Source of the DNA: Atrichornis clamosus
Taxonomy: Eukaryota; Chordata; Aves; Passeriformes; Menuridae
Direction: 5' to 3'
Assembly (NCBI GenBank): GCA_013400975.1
Contig: WBMZ01002998.1
Span: 140,947-204,946 of the forward strand
Length of the DNA: 64,000 bases
Part shown: positions 52,676-64,000 of the stretch, piece by piece
Numbering within the stretch: the stretch's first letter is position 1
Layout of the letters: each line of letters begins with the position of its first letter
The notes under the pieces: model-generated
What the model saw: the letters and a program-made list of their open reading frames with translations, nothing else
Databases searched by the model: none
Told to the model about the DNA's origin: nothing
Position numbers and translations under genes: made by a program

Positions 52676-55600
52676 TGGGCACTTGGAGGCAAGAGACACT
52701 GGCCAGTCCTGCACGGAAAGAAGCAAAATTGTTCTCCTTTCAAAAGATGGACACTTCTCTCTTTGCTGCCTTTATTTCTACCCAAATGTAACAGCCAGTC
52801 GCCTGCAGGCTGAATATCACTGTCTTTAACCTCAGAAAGATCCTCCGTTTACAAGTTTTCCCACAACGACAGCTGAAAGACAGAGACGTGGTGGCTCTTA
52901 AGTGTGACAGTGAACTCCTCATACACGAGGACAATTTGTCGCTCAAGATGCTTTTCTCAACAAGGGTCTGTAGTCCTAAGAAGCTCTTATGGAGCAGATA
53001 TTTGAAAACATGTATCTGTTTCTCCTCTTGCCCATGGCAGACACATCCTCTTTTTACCTTGCCCAGACCTCCCTCAAGCCGCAATGGCTGGCAGCCTTCT
53101 ACTTCCTCAGGCTCTTCTTATACCTTCTCAGGCTCAAGCACTGTTCCTGAAACAAGGCACCTTTGTCCACTGGCTTTCCCTTAAATCCTACTTTTAGCAC
53201 TGAATCCTTTAAAAAAATGTATAAATTTGAGATCTCCATCACTCTGGATGCCCTCCTTCCCCCCGAAGCCGTGTTTCCTGCTTCCTTCTCCCCTCTCCAG
53301 TGTCACACAACAGATCTGTGTGAGGACAGGGGGTTTTACATCACAAAATTTTGTGTGCAAATCCTTCCTCTATTTCGAGGGATTCATGAGTTTTTCTGTG
53401 TCCACCTTATATCAGTTACATGCTTTGAGAACAGGATAGCCTGGTATCTGTACAAGTGCCTCAACAGTTATGGACAGCTCTCCATCACAGGCACATTGAC
53501 ACCCACTGGAATGCAGTGCCCAAGTCAGATCACTCCACTTGAAAATTCCAGCTGTAGTACAATGGCGTGAACTGTTTCTTCATAATAAATATTTACCTGG
53601 TCCTTTTCCAATCTATCCATCTGAAACAAGTAATTGTCTTCTAAGAGGGAGTCAAGAACTTATAATAGACACCAGCCACCCAACCTCTTTTAATCCATCC
53701 AATATTAGACTCGTTAGTCATCAGGATAACAATCCTATTTGCGAATCAGCCACCTTTATCAGATAACCAATGGGACCTAGTACAATATCTATTAGTCCAA
53801 CAACATCACAACCAAGATATATAACTGCTTCTGTACAAAAACCTTTCTTCTAATCCTTCTTAAACTCAACAAGACTGATTGGCTTTTATTATTCATGAAT
53901 TAATTTTTAACTCTTGGTCCAACAGGGGAATTGAATCTATAACATTTTGCAGAAACGGAAGCAAAGTAACAGTATGTTGAAAAAGCAAACCAGCCAAAAG
54001 CAGGTATTTTTTCTTCTTTCAACCAACAATTGGAGGTGGTGTGGAGGTATGTGTGGAGGGCTGAATCTGTTTTTCCCTAAACACCCAAGGAAAAATTCTA
54101 AGGAAAATTAGCGTATTAAAACATGTATAGATACCATATCACTGTACTGTGAGAGCTTTTGGTTTTGTTTCATAATTACATTATTTTAAAAAGGTTGTGG
54201 AATTAAATTTGCTAATATTTTTTAAAATAAGTCGATTTTAGAATAGGAAATCAAGAAGAGAAATTTCAAGAGAGACAGTCCATATTATTAGAGAAGTAAT
54301 GATCATAGACAATGATTAGGGCTTACAGTTCCACTGTAATGACAGTCCCCTAACTGTAACTGCTAGGAAAATAGAAACTTCTCTGTTGGAAAAAAAAAAA
54401 ACCACTTTAAAAAAGAATAAAAGACAATGATTAGAAACACTGTGATGAAATATAAAAAAAACCCACAAATATTTCATAATCAAATAGCCTTTTAAGCTAT
54501 TCCATAAGGTGACGCACAGTATGTTTTGTGTCTTACCAAACCAAAATCGCATTTTGAAAAAGAGAAAAAAAAAGAAGAAAAGTTTTAAAACCTACAAAAA
54601 ATAAATAAACAGACAAAAGAAATTCCAAATCACAGACTTTTACACCTATGGCACTTGAGCCCATTTTTATCTGGACAATGTTATAGCTGGATCTACATTC
54701 TGCATACTGTTTTTCAAATTAGTCTGCGATACTTCATTTTTAAAAAACCCTGTTCCTCTTTAAAAATCACCATTTCATTGATTTATAAATAGAAGATCAA
54801 ACTGCAGTTATTTAGTAGCACCTAACCCTATATAATTCATAATAATATATATTCCAACAGAAACATGCAATTTTTAAAGCACAGATGTTTGATATGGTAT
54901 ATTTGTATAGCAATTTACATTTACAAAACACCTTCTATGTAAGGCTATGAACAGATTTACAAACTTTAATTAATAAAGATTGGGAACAACCTCGTGATGA
55001 AGAAAACATACCTATCCTTACTTCTTTTTATACGTTCATACACTAATACACGCTGAAATATGCAACCACATGCAGAAAGTCTTGCATACGCATACAAAGA
55101 GACATCGTATGGATAAGTGAAATAGTGTACTATGCTACATTGAATGAACACTTGATTATATCTAAAATTATATAGTTTATATACATGCGTGTTCTGTTAA
55201 ATTATAGTATGTGCATGATTATGTAAAATTAAGTGTGTACACACACCCCTGACACATCCATCCATGCAACTACACGTCTGTATGCAAGAAAACGCTTTCC
55301 TCTCCTACTTTGGCACATTCTATTCCCCCACAGCGTGCCTGGTGCCCCTACGCAACTTGTATCAATTATTCCAAAGGAGATGTATCTGGCATCATCTATG
55401 TAAAATAATACATATGAACACATGATACACTTTAACATCATTTTCAGAAGCTCATATTTGCTACAATCTATTAAGGCAAAGAACCCACAGACGGTAAAGT
55501 CACCATCCTTCACGATGACCAAGTAGCAAAATCCAAGTTCCCGTGTGAGGATTTCCTTGGTTTTGAAGGTGAGTTTCGATCGTATCAGACAGCTGTGGCC

Positions 55601-58600
55601 CCCTCCCTAGCCCAGTCCCTGGTTAGGCTGCACATCAGTGCTTGGAAGTCGCTTTTTAACGCAGGTGTGTGGAGAGCCCTGATCCAGCCAGATACCTTTG
55701 CACTACTGATAAACCTGATAACAAAAATTGCCTGCTATAGAGTGTCGGGTGATAGGCACCAACGCTTTTGGAATTTTAGGAGAATATTTTCGGTGCCTCC
55801 CTGTACCATTACCCCCTTAGACTACTAAAATGACCAAAAAACCCCCCAAACCCTCATCAACAGAAATAGAAAAACTACGAAGAAACGTAATTAAAATCTT
55901 ACGGATAAAAGTAGAAGCAACATCATATATGTCAGAAAAGGAACTGAAGAAGGACTGAATTTGTGTGTTCTGAAGAATTAAATCGCTCTTCCTCTACAGC
56001 ACTTTCTGAACTGTTAAAACTAGATGGCAATCACATGCCATGCACAGTCCGGAAACAAAGAAAAATAAAATGACAACAACTCCTTAAAATTGATGTATAA
56101 ATAATAGAGTGTTTAAAAATAAGAATCAAAGTATGTAGAAAATGTACACATTGAAAGTGTGTATCAGTTAATTCTGGTTATGTGCACTAAAAAGAAATTT
56201 TAAACCAAATCCCCCAAATCAGTAATATTCTATGTTCTCCACTACTCTGTTGTCACATCTGTGAAAAACTCATCTAGATAAATGTTAATTTCTTAAATCA
56301 CAAAACAAATATGTTTGAAAAATAGAAACTTGTCAGCTTGACCGAATAAAAACAAAAACAACACAGAAGACTTCAGAAAAATAAAATCTGTTGAAGAATA
56401 ATTGTTGAGTGTCCTTCAGCTGTTTAATTTTTTAATAGATAAAATGATGTAAATCTCAGTGAGAAATTTGGTTTGTAATCATTCATGTCAGTACATTTTA
56501 AAAAAAAGTACTTGCAGCAACTGATGGAAAATCATATTCCTGTTTTATTTTCACCCAAGTGCTTACACGTTCTTAAAATTATCATCTTCATATGCAAAAT
56601 CAAAACGGGAGAACTGAACATTTTTTTTAAGGCTGTTCTTTTGACCTTTGTCTTGAGTGAAAGGACAGGGAGACAATACACTCACCAGCATTGTTCACAG
56701 TGACGGCTCCATCACCGGAGATTGAGGGTCATTATTACAAAAGAGAACTTTAAAGTAACATGAGAAAAAGGGGAAAAAACCCTAGAAAATAACACTTCTA
56801 AATATGCTGTATATACAAACAGCCTTTCAGACCAGCAGACACACAGCAAGAAGAAATCTTCATGTATAAAGAGCGGCAGTAAAACACAGACAATCAATTC
56901 AAAACAAAAGGTGCTGTAAGAAATTTTCTCCTGTTATACATGATACTCTAAGCTGGAGAGTTCCACTTCTATCATCCACATTATAGGCTATGTTAATTTA
57001 AGAAAAATATATGGCCCCTAAAATACACGGTAAACCCAACATAATTTCCAGGAATGGAAAAAGACAATTAGGACAGAAAGAAGGGGTTCTCATCAAAGAC
57101 TCTTACTCTATCAGAAGAAACTAGAATAGGCTTCCTTTTCCTTCCAAGCCTTCAACAGGATGCAATATTTGTGAGATGTCCTCACAGTCATGACAAAAAA
57201 AATCTTATAAAAACGGTCACCCCTCTCTATATTTAACCTATTTCCTTTCACATACACAAAGATGCAAGAATAAATAGAACTCTGTCTAAAACAAGAACAG
57301 TCTTATCACAAATGTGATTGCAATTTAAGTCCTATATTGAAAACAAAAAAGAAAAAAGAGACAACATGAAAAAGCGAAGCAGCCCCTTTTTGCTATGTAT
57401 GCACACATTAGTTTGTGACTTTATGAACAGATTCTGTGTTGTTCACTAAATCCATATGGATCAGAAATATCTTTTGTAGGACAAAAAAGTCATCCTAAGG
57501 GTGACTAGACTCAGATTTGCCAGGATTCCAGAAAATGAACAGGATTTGTTAGATAATTATTCCTCCCCCATTCAGAAAGGGAGTGCAAGAAAATTCCAGC
57601 TCAGCAGGGACAGCGAGCCATCGCAGGTTGTGTGATAACAGCTTGCCACCTGCTTTTCGCAAGTTGTCTCTGCGAAGTGCAAGGGGCACTGAGTAGTAAC
57701 GTTGCCTGTGGTGATAGGAATGCACTGAACAGCTCAGTATGCAAAAGCACTTACTGGTACACAGTGCTCTTCACAAAGGGCATTGCAGAATGCTTTCCAG
57801 ACTGTGTCAGAAGTGCTAGGAGAGGAAATATTAGTGCATGTGTCACAGGAGGAACATAAGCACTTGCTATCACAATAAAAGAAGGTATAAGCAAATACAG
57901 GTACAATGCTGTTCATAGCCAAACAAAAAAAAAGGTGGCGGGGCAGGGGTGGGCAGGGAGAGAAAGTAGACAGGAAACTTAGCAGCAGTCACATTAGAAG
58001 GAGAATTTCTCTGCAAGAACAGCAAGGGTTAACATTGACATATAAGCTCCGGTCCAGTCAAGATAGGGTCAAATGATGTGCAGTGAAAGTTTCAAGTCCT
58101 CAATCCCCCAGAGCTTGTTTGCTAATTACATTTGCAATTACAAACATGACAAATATATTATTATACAGCGCGTTCCACCTTGAGCAGACATGTTTCTCCT
58201 CACGGACAGTCACTGCCAGCAGCCAGACTCTCAAGCATTGGAAGAATCAAAGTGCACTGTGCTCCAGTTGCAAGCATCATTTTTTGTGGGTATCTCTATT
58301 GCTCTGAAGAGACAGGGCAAAGCTTTAGAGAGAGGCAGCATAGCAAGGATGGAAACAAATGCAAAGAATAAGTTATTACAATTTAATTCCTAAGAAGTAA
58401 AACTCATCAGGTCAATAGCTATTACTAATATATAAGACTAAACTGTGTTCTCTTCCTGATGACAGGCACAAAGCACTTTACACATGCAAGCTACGTAGAA
58501 ATGACTACATTCAAAACTCAAATGCAGCTGATACCCCTAAGACAGAAAGAAGTTTTTCCTTTTTGCTGGCAAGGTCACTATAACAGTGTATTGCTAATAT

Positions 58601-61600
58601 CTTCTTTGTTAAGTCCTTCCCTAAACAAACAACCACCTGATTCATAGTTTGTCGTGGAAACTCTGATCTTTCCCCTCTTCCCCCCCAGTTTCTACAGCAG
58701 CATTACCTAAGAAGCTCACTGCTGGGTTCTGGACAGATGCTATATTTACTTGCTCACACTGCACAAACTAAAAATTCTGTTGTGCTCCCTGGCTGCAATG
58801 TTATGGCCAGTAGCTCCAAGGAATAAAGAACAGGTCTGACAGGGAAGAATTTCCTAGTCTCTGCAGTCTACACTGGAATTATTGACATGCAACACTGTGA
58901 CCCCCAACTCCTAAACCAAGGAGCACAGGTTAGAATAAGAAGTTGGGGAAAGGATTTTGGCTTTTATATCCAAGCTTTGCCACCACTTTTTTCTACTTTT
59001 ACTATTTCTTTCCTTAATTAAATCTCTCTTATGCATTTTACACTCTCTGGAGAAATTTTACCATGCTCCCGAGAGAACCTGTAAAGTTCATCTACATTAA
59101 GGTTTGAATCTTTTACCTTCTGCCTTTTTCTGTTCCCTAAGAGAACTTGTATCCTTCAAGCCCTGGAAAATTTTGTAAAGAGACCCACTGACACAATGCA
59201 CTAAACTCCTTATTGAACTGAAATTACTTGAAGAATACAGGTTATTTTCAAACAACATTAAATTCGGAGCAGTAGTGACAGTGCAGAAACAGGGCTGGGA
59301 AATAACAGCGGAAAGGACACAGAGTAGAGCAGTGTTCTCTTGGAGAGGAAGAAAACGGGACGTGAAATCTCTATCACAGCAACTTTCTCTGATGCAATCT
59401 CTCCAAAGTCTTTCCCCTCTCAGGCTAAATGCAATATTTATTGATTACTCCAAATCAATACAATGAAAAAAATCCTATTTTTTAAATATATTGATCTTTC
59501 CATATTTCTCAATAATTGATAATGATTAGATCATGTTTACTTTTACAAGTGGAATTAGAAAAGGAGGGAAAAGTTAATACAAATATTTTAAAGGTAGTGA
59601 TTTCCTCATCAGCCTCATGCTCACTAAGCTTAGTGTACTGAGACCCCATTTTATGATGGGAACCTTGTCAGAAACCCAGTAAATACGCCGATTCCTTTAA
59701 AGAGGTTTTTCAATTCATTCTGTCAACAAAACAAAAATTCCATCCTATTCTCCCCAATTAGTAACTCCTCCCAATCCCAGCCTCTGAGAGATATTCAGAG
59801 CAGATAGATGCATTCAGATTCTCTGACTCAGATTTCCTCCCATTCACAGAATATACAGATTTCCAGTCATCTCTGAAATCAAGTCAAATTACCTCAGTCT
59901 ATGCATTAGGGTCAGTGACAACAACTTTGTTAATTCTCTGCCACAGGGTCTGGAATTTGCTCCTTCATTGACTTAAAATTCCAACGTTATACCTTTCTAT
60001 CTCTCTCTATCAAATATGTAATTTATTCCTTTCAACTTTTTCCTTCTCTTCATAAAATAATTTTTATTTTTATTACATCAATGACTCACATGTATTTCTT
60101 GTACATCAGAGGAAAGAGTGTAAGAGACATAACATCTGGCAGGATGCTCTCATTTGCCAATGATTTTTATTTTACCTTCATGATGGCTCCTTGGTCAGTT
60201 TCTGTCTGTCATGTAGAATATTAATTAGAAACAGAAACGGCAATTTTGTAGCCCTATCAACAGTTCTAAGGGCAACTATAACGAGGCAGAAAAAAAAAAT
60301 TCTCTGGGATGTGGAAGTTAATACGGAAAAGTAAAAATGCCGTATTCTACTCTGCTGTGAAACAGCCTTGGGTTTGCACATGAGAGAGACGCAACACCAG
60401 TACTCCGTATGACCGTGCACATGCATGTGTATCTACCTCCACATAAACGTTTACAGAGGCACACACGTGTTTGTGTGACTATAATCCCATCCTTTGTAAG
60501 TCAAGAGTACGTGTTTGTAGTGCCTGCACACGCATTCCCTTCCTGCCATACTGCAGACAGACGCTGTCAGTACAGCTTAACTAACGTATTCTCGCCATAT
60601 GCCCTCACCTGAGCGACAAACTGCAGGTACAAATCATTGCCTTTGTTAATTTCCCAATTTGAAAAAGCTCTAGACAAATTCTAATTCATACAAAAGCTTC
60701 TTTGGAGCTGCACCACCTACCCCAGGAACAATTCTCCCAAAGGTCAGTACCAAAATGTAGTAAGTGGTTGAGAAAGAGTGGACTTCTATGCAAGAAAATA
60801 AATACTTGTGCCCTAAGAATACATGTGCAGAGGGTCAAAATTAGGAAGAAATTTGCCTGAAAGATTGAGAGAAACCACATAACCTGCTAACCAGAACTTC
60901 CACAGGTTCCTGGTGTAATCACGCAACAGACACAGGCAATGGAAAGGGAACTTTCACTGCTTGAGGAAGACAAATACAAAACCTGAAGAACGGATCAGGG
61001 GCAAGGAATTCCTTTGCTTAGTTTTTGTTCAGACTCTTTTTGGGTCTGACTGTTAAAAAAATTAAGACCTCATCAAACTCCAAGGTGAAAAGAGTCACCT
61101 CCCCTCTCCTTCGCCTGGTTGATTCTCTCTCTGTTTCAATAATTATGAGGTGAAATACAGTTTCCAGGGAACTGTATGGATCATATATTGAGTGACCACA
61201 TCCACTTCTCTTCCAATATACTACTCTTCCTCGTGTGTTTCCTATAGCTTAACAAGCAACTAAACAAGAAGCAGTTTGTAATATTTTTAAATTCTCTCCT
61301 AATTTAAGGTTTAATTTGACAAAAATTATCATCCACAGAACTAAAAGTGGAATTTAAAAAAAAAGAAAGAAATTTAAAATCACTTCAATAGCTAGCAGTC
61401 AGAAGAGTAAATCAGTACAGTAATAATAATATACTCACACAGCTAGTTAGGGATACAGGCACAAATGCAACACCTGTAGTTACACTGTACGTTCACAATG
61501 TAATTATGTTACAGTGAGAGAAAAAGATGGCTAAACAGATACATACTGGGCCAACTCATCCTCAGCTACAGGAATGTAATGTGAAATCTAACCTTAATAA

Positions 61601-63506
61601 AATCAGAACGTAAACCAAATCAGTACCTGACACACTGCACATATACCTTTTTATATATTGTATTTTTTAAGCTTCTCACATCTTACTTCTCTCAATAACT
61701 TTCTCAGACTTTCCTGCATCATTGTACTCCTTTAAATTAAAAAAAAATTGAAAAAACTGAGGTTGAAATATTTTAAATTGTATTCCCCTATTTTTCCAAA
61801 CCTCAACGATGTTAAAGTCAGTTGGCACACAGAACCAAGCACTTCTTTAAACAAAGAGCTCTCCAACAGTTTCTCATCTCAAAAAGCAGCATTCTCTGTC
61901 TACTGTAAAGCCATAGGGGCTCTGTGGCACTTCCCCCAGGGCCACCTTCATCTGTCTACTCAGCAGCCAAGGAGTTGTGAATATGGGTAAGGTGCACTTG
62001 ACATTTTTGAGAGCTGTCTGAGAGTCGATGAAAAAGTAAAAAGGGTGAATGGCAATACAACATGCAGATTACTTCTTACAATTTTCATGTTGTTTGAGTT
62101 CCTTTTTCTCAATTCCAAAAGTACAAAAAAATAAAAGGGAAAAGTTAAGAGACAATATAATAAGTGATGAAAATCTAGCTTTTCATGGGGGCATTTTGTT
62201 CTTTTTTTTAGGAAGGTAAATGCATCTTCTATTTTTGCCTTAATATTAAGACTCCCAGCAGCATACAGAATACATTTCCCTTAAGAAACTGTTTGTTTAT
62301 TTTTAATTCAAAATGGAGCAGCCACAAGTGAAGCACCAGTGGGGAAAGAAAATCACATGGGTTAGATTATTAATTTCTATTAACAATACTAAGTCTCATT
62401 TTAATGAAACTGCTGGAAGCTGGGGATTAAAGGAACGAGAAATGAGTGTAAAGACAGATGGAATATCAGAAAACAAGATACAGAAAGACAAATAAAAGCT
62501 GAAATGAGGAAAGAGGGGTATTTGTGGAGGATTTGTTTGATTTTAATTATTGTAATTTTACTAAATACAATGTGTTCTTAAGACAAAAGCAATGAAATAG
62601 GCAAAATTACTTCATTTCCACCTCTGATGACACCACAAAACCTGTATAGGTGATACACAGATTAACATGCAAACACACAAAAGGGGACTCTGCTCAGGGT
62701 GAGATTTATCAGAGAGGAGAAATGCATTTAAAATTAATTGCTCCAGTCAGCTGGATGTAAATGGTGAGAAGATTTTGCCTTGTTTCCTAACTTCCCCAAC
62801 AGGATCAAACCAAACTTAACACACTAAAGTGATTTTAAACACAGCATTACCAGACACAGCCCACTTCGGAATACAAAGAGCAGTAGCAGGTGCTAAGGTA
62901 TCAGCCACCGGTCCCAGCTCGGGATGTCTGTTTGCCAGCCCTCCGACTCACTCCACTCTTTCCCCGGGCAGGCTATCCAAAGCAGTAAGCTGTGGAAAAC
63001 TGAATTTCCATAGTGCATTTCAGATGAAAAAACAGAATTTTAAAATAAAAGGCAGTGCTTTAATGGATCTGCTTCGTATAATTTTATACGCACATCTCTT
63101 TATAGTACCTAGTAATTCATCTAATAAAAATCCTAGCACAGACGGAAAGTAAAACTGCGCAGAAAGGACTGTCAGCGCTCCCTGTTAGCTGCCTGTTCCT
63201 AGGAGATGAAGCATTAGAGGGAGAAGTTACACAGCAAGAAAGAAACACACCAACACGCCGACCCCCCCAAGTGCTGTTCCTAGGACTCCGCCGCACCTGC
63301 CGGCGCGGAGGTGCGCCCTGCCCTGCCCGCAGCCGGCCGCTCCAAGACCCCCAGCACATGCGGCGCCCCGCGGGGGCGGGAGGCGGCGGCTCTGCGGCAC
63401 GGAGACAGCGGGACTGCGGGGTCCCTTCCCCATCCCACCAGCAGCGGGACGCAACGCCGGTCCCAGCCCGCCCCCGGCCCGCCCGGTGCCGGCACGGCAC
63501 ACTCAC

Positions 63507-63556
63507 TGGTTGTGGTAGCCGAGCGGGTCGGAGATGCACAGCTCGGAAATGTCCAT
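63507..63556 (-). CDS. ESRRB: ESRRB first coding exon (long N terminus)
   Basis: This exon encodes MDISELCISDPLGYHN plus the first two bases of a Gln codon. It is the N terminus of estrogen-related receptor beta, an orphan nuclear receptor and DNA-binding transcription factor. The start ATG is at 63556-63554. The exon ends at 63507, immediately before a consensus donor (GTGAGT, 63506-63501). The two leftover bases (CA) join the leading G of exon 2 to make CAG, so the protein runs [15 protein letters not shown]. From memory, the long mouse Esrrb form begins with a closely similar segment ending GYHNQLLNRM, which supports the call and the start. The start context is moderate (G at +4, C at -3). 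A tiny upstream ORF stops on this ATG. The exon lies in a CpG island, so it probably sits just downstream of the promoter. I am sure of the gene and junction; transcript use is inferred. Confidence 0.9.
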
Positions 63557-63573
63557 CAGTCCAGTTTGAGCAT
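63556..63573 (-). promoter_or_regulatory. Five-codon upstream ORF overlapping the ESRRB start codon
   Basis: ATG CTC AAA CTG GAC TGA encodes MLKLD and stops. Its TGA shares its A with the ESRRB ATG (sequence TGATGG), so the two frames overlap by one base. The uORF start has G at -3, a fair context. It is the only ATG I find between the probable transcription start region and the main ATG. Such an arrangement could lower or gate long-form translation by termination-reinitiation. The reading frames are seen directly; the effect is inferred. Confidence 0.6.
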
Positions 63574-63582
63574 TCCCGGTTG

Positions 63583-63635
63583 GAGGAGAAAAAAAAAAAA
63601 AAAAAGAAGAAAGAAAAAAAAGAAGAAAGAAAAAA
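63583..63635 (-). repeat. Polypyrimidine tract in the ESRRB 5' UTR
   Basis: The minus strand carries about 50 nearly unbroken pyrimidines, including a 17-base T run (63589-63605), ending about 27 bases before the start codon. It resembles a splice-acceptor tract, but no AG follows before the ATG, so it is not an acceptor for this exon. It is more likely a U/C-rich 5' UTR element or a simple repeat. Its length may vary between individuals. Confidence 0.6.
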
Positions 63636-63900
63636 CACAAGATAACAACTAAACTGCAGCGGGCTGTGAAAGCGGGGAGAGCCGGGAAGAGGAGCCGGCC
63701 CGAGCCCGGCGGCGGGGCAGGGGCGGCGGGGCGGGCGGCGGGAGGCAGCGCCGCTCCGCTCCGCTCCCGCACCCGCGTGCGGACACACTGACGGCGGCAG
63801 GAGGCGGGCGGCGCGCAGGACACGGCCACGGGGGATTTCGCCGCCCCGAGCCCCGCTGTAGCTTTAACGCCGGGAGACGGATGGAGACGGCAGGGCGGCT

Positions 63901-63905
63901 ATTGG
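63901..63905 (-). promoter_or_regulatory. CCAAT box (NF-Y type)
   Basis: The minus strand reads GAGCCAATAG here, a good NF-Y site in the orientation of ESRRB and about 350 bases upstream of its long-form ATG. It lies within the CpG island. Typical spacing would place a start site some 60-100 bases downstream, near 63800-63840. This is motif evidence only. Confidence 0.5.
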
Positions 63906-64000
63906 CTCCCGCGCAGGGGCTGGGCTTGGAGGGCGGCTGCGGGAGGCACGGCCCGGGGGGGCCGCCGGCCCCGGCACCGCAGCGCGGCCGGCGGCACCGC

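Larger units (their letters stand above)
21543..63506 (-). other. ESRRB: ESRRB intron 1 (41,964 bp)
   Basis: The intron runs from donor GTGAGT (63506) to acceptor TTTGCTTTCTCCCCGCAG (21543). It is mostly unique, AT-rich sequence with no recognisable coding gene. Contents that can be named are a CR1 3' end (51875-52147), two old CR1-like segments (about 22480-23360 and 25090-25900), a 22-bp tandem repeat (24648-24713), homopolymer and A/C-rich runs, a CpG-rich patch (52558-52675) and several candidate regulatory blocks listed separately. In the remaining stretches I see nothing beyond short chance open frames. A long first intron with many regulatory blocks is typical of developmental transcription-factor genes. 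Confidence 0.9.
63240..64000 (-). promoter_or_regulatory. ESRRB: CpG island promoter and 5' UTR of ESRRB
   Basis: The last 750 bases are very GC- and CpG-rich, against an AT-rich background to the left. The island surrounds the first coding exon, and a promoter firing leftwards fits the gene direction. GC-box sequences (for example GGGGCGGGC at about 63728-63736) and an inverted CCAAT box at 63901-63905 are present. No TATA box is seen, as is usual for CpG-island promoters. The transcription start is not determinable by eye; the CCAAT box suggests roughly 63800-63840 and a 5' UTR of about 250-280 bases. The island is cut by the window edge, so more promoter may lie to the right. Long open frames across it on both strands come from GC richness. 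Confidence 0.75.

Noticed and set aside
63117..63788. 223-codon minus-strand frame over the CpG island
   Set aside because: It runs in a different frame from ESRRB exon 1, lacks a proper ATG start and reflects GC-rich sequence with few stop codons.

Overview
The window is intron-rich vertebrate DNA carrying the 5' part of one nuclear receptor gene, ESRRB (estrogen-related receptor beta), on the minus strand. It looks avian: it holds a CR1 LINE 3' end of the bird type (51875-52147, with a double ATTCTGTG tail) and a diverged LTR of a kind I recognise from bird genomes (about 5953-6990). It has no Alu, B1 or L1-like sequence and long unique introns. The species cannot be fixed from this.

Layout in transcription order (right to left). 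(1) A CpG island covers about 63240-64000, with an inverted CCAAT box and GC boxes. It holds the 5' UTR, a five-codon upstream ORF and the first coding exon (63556-63507, MDISELCISDPLGYHNQ, the last codon split). (2) Intron 1 (63506-21543, 41,964 bp) holds the CR1 copy, two old CR1-like segments, a threefold 22-bp tandem repeat, low-complexity runs and several blocks that look like conserved regulatory DNA. (3) Exon 2 (21542-21133) encodes the rest of the N-terminal domain and the first zinc finger. (4) Intron 2 (21132-11446, 9,687 bp) contains an assembly gap inside a poly-T run. (5) Exon 3 (11445-11329, 117 bp) encodes the second zinc finger. (6) The start of intron 3 (11328-1) contains the LTR. 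The hinge and ligand-binding-domain exons are not in the window and should lie to the left of base 1.

The three coding exons join in frame. Exon 1 ends in CA and exon 2 begins G CTG, giving Gln-Leu. Exon 2 ends in G and exon 3 begins GG, giving Gly. Exon 3 ends in G with a perfect GTAAG donor. Two N termini are possible: a long form from 63556 and a short form from the internal ATG at 21529, 21 residues downstream.

No second protein-coding gene, tRNA, rRNA or CRISPR array was found. The other open frames are short, unrelated to recognised families and best read as chance. The most interesting leads are regulatory: a uORF whose stop overlaps the long-form start codon, a near-match to the SOX2-OCT4 composite motif in intron 1, two perfect ERR response elements in intron 1, an isolated CpG-rich patch at 52.6 kb, and promoter-like and splice-acceptor-like signals on the antisense strand near 38.2-38.8 kb.
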